Below are positions 12,417 through 13,322 of a DNA stretch of 13,322 nucleotides, piece after piece. Positions within the stretch are counted from its first letter, which is position 1. Every line of letters starts with the position of its first letter. Below the pieces are notes generated by a model that worked only from the letters and a program-made list of their open reading frames with translations, was not told where the DNA came from and made no database searches. The stretch is from positions 1 through 13,322 of the forward strand of contig QILZ01000395.1 in NCBI GenBank assembly GCA_003233545.1. The letters run 5' to 3'. The position numbers were made by a program, and so were the translations under genes. The DNA comes from Spirochaetales bacterium. Its GTDB lineage: Bacteria; Spirochaetota; Spirochaetia; SZUA-6.

Positions 12417-13322
12417 TGGGCCTACTAAACTTTTTCATCTCATTTGCAGTAATGGCAACGATCTATTCTATATTCGTCATTGGTTTAAATGTTCAGTGGG
12501 GATATACAGGACTTTTAAACTTTGGAATTGCAGGTTTTTTCGCTGTCGGAGCGTATACATCAGCTCTGTTTACTATGCATATGCCCACAGGTGCACTTGC
12601 AAATTACGTTACCCAGGCATTCGGCCTCGGCATGCCCTTTCTTGTCGGTGTTATAGCTGCTGCAATTGCCTCCGGACTTGTCAGTATTTTAGTCGGTGCA
12701 CTTACCCTTCGCCTCGGGGAAGGATACCTTGCAATCGCAACACTTGGTATTGCAGAGTCTATCCGTATATTTTTTAACAATGAATCGTGGCTGGCCAATG
12801 GCCCCCAGGGCCTTGTCGGTCTTCCTCAGCCGCTCCATAATTTAGTCAGTCCTCAATACTACAGCTACGTTTATCTTGTTATTGTTCTTATCTTCCTTGC
12901 TGTAATCTATATTGCCGTGGAAAGGGGTATTCGTTCGCCGTGGGGGAGAGTTCTGCGTGCCATTCGTGAAGATGAAATTATGGCCAATGCCGATGGTAAA
13001 AACGTAGTTTTCTTTAAAATGCAGTCGCTTGTTGTCGGCGCCATGATAATGGGTGTTGGAGGAGCCTTATACGCTCACTATTCGGCGGCAATACAACCGG
13101 GAGTTTTCGAAGCTCTCTTCGGTACATTCATTATATGGACAATGCTGACACTTGGCGGTACCGGCAATAACAAAGGTGGAATACTCGGCGCCTGGATTGT
13201 CTGGGCAATATGGTCATGGAGTACCTACTTAATCGCAAAGGTAGTTCCGGCTTCTTTTGCAACAAGAGCACCTTTTATTCGTTACGTACTTATCGGTGTT
13301 CTGCTTATAGTTATAATCGTCA
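12416..13322 (+). CDS. livM: Branched-chain amino acid type ABC transporter permease LivM (C-terminus beyond window)
   Basis: The second permease starts at the ATG at 12416, with AGGAGGT eight bases upstream. It is open to the window edge, giving 302 visible residues of what is usually a protein of 300 to 350. Family features are IFVIGLNVQWGYTGLLNFGIAGFFAVGAYTSALF (18-51), LRLGEGYLAIATLGIAESIRI, the coupling loop RGIRSPWGRVLRAIREDEIMANADGKNV, and FIIWTMLTLGGTGNNKGGILGA. With LivH it should form the channel of the importer. No periplasmic binding protein (LivK) is seen before livG, so one may lie beyond the right edge or elsewhere in the genome. Confidence 0.93.
   Translation, partial: MGLLNFFISFAVMATIYSIFVIGLNVQWGYTGLLNFGIAGFFAVGAYTSALFTMHMPTGALANYVTQAFGLGMPFLVGVIAAAIASGLVSILVGALTLRLGEGYLAIATLGIAESIRIFFNNESWLANGPQGLVGLPQPLHNLVSPQYYSYVYLVIVLIFLAVIYIAVERGIRSPWGRVLRAIREDEIMANADGKNVVFFKMQSLVVGAMIMGVGGALYAHYSAAIQPGVFEALFGTFIIWTMLTLGGTGNNKGGILGAWIVWAIWSWSTYLIAKVVPASFATRAPFIRYVLIGVLLIVIIV

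Noticed and set aside
1..13322. CRISPR arrays, insertion sequences, phage or toxin-antitoxin genes
   Set aside because: No repeated spacer-repeat units, transposase motifs or terminal inverted repeats were found. All sizeable reading frames on the coding strands have housekeeping or transport assignments.

Overview
The window reads as a chromosomal segment of a spirochaete (inference). The gene order flgF-flgG-flgA-flgI-flgJ - group-2 sigma factor - divergent polysaccharide deacetylase - tsaD matches, as far as I remember it, the Borrelia burgdorferi order flhO-flgG-flgA-flgI-rpoS-BB0770-tsaD (BB0775 to BB0769). An L-ring gene (flgH) is absent from the cluster, as expected for periplasmic flagella, and the binding protein at the left end has the A-TGQKE type N-terminus that I associate with spirochaetes. 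Base composition is moderate to AT-rich. No mobile element, CRISPR array, phage gene or obvious transfer signature was seen.

Layout. (1) 1-1187, minus strand: the start of a PhnC-like ABC ATPase (cut by the window edge), preceded in transcription order by a PhnD-like binding protein. A strong rho-independent terminator separates the two. (2) 1188-2345, plus strand: a YedA/EamA-type permease with its own promoter and almost no leader, followed by a bidirectional terminator. (3) 2363-2475, minus strand: initiator tRNA-Met with a clear -35/-10 promoter. (4) 2478-4438, minus strand: tsaD, overlapping by 4 bases a membrane-anchored divergent polysaccharide deacetylase. (5) 4570-5415, minus strand: an RpoS-like alternative sigma factor. 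(6) 5640-9657, minus strand: the flagellar rod and P-ring operon flgF-flgG-flgA-flgI-flgJ with a candidate sigma-28 promoter at its head. (7) 9801-9872, plus strand: tRNA-Thr(CGT). (8) 9956 to the right end, plus strand: a branched-chain amino acid type ABC transporter operon livG-livF-livH-livM (last gene truncated), driven by a near-consensus sigma-70 promoter.

The most notable region is the 224 bp between flgJ and the sigma gene. On the minus strand it carries a perfect match to the sigma-54 -24/-12 consensus (TGGCAC-N5-TTGCT). A perfect 13-bp inverted repeat touches the -24 box, and a second 9-bp dyad lies about 130 bp upstream of the predicted transcription start. This implies RpoN-dependent transcription of an RpoS-like sigma factor, the same wiring as the Borrelia RpoN-RpoS cascade. 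The longest reading frame for this sigma factor begins inside the -24 box, so the real start must be 13 codons downstream, at a strong Shine-Dalgarno sequence. No terminator with a T-run lies between flgJ and the sigma gene, so flagellar read-through could be a second source of the sigma mRNA.
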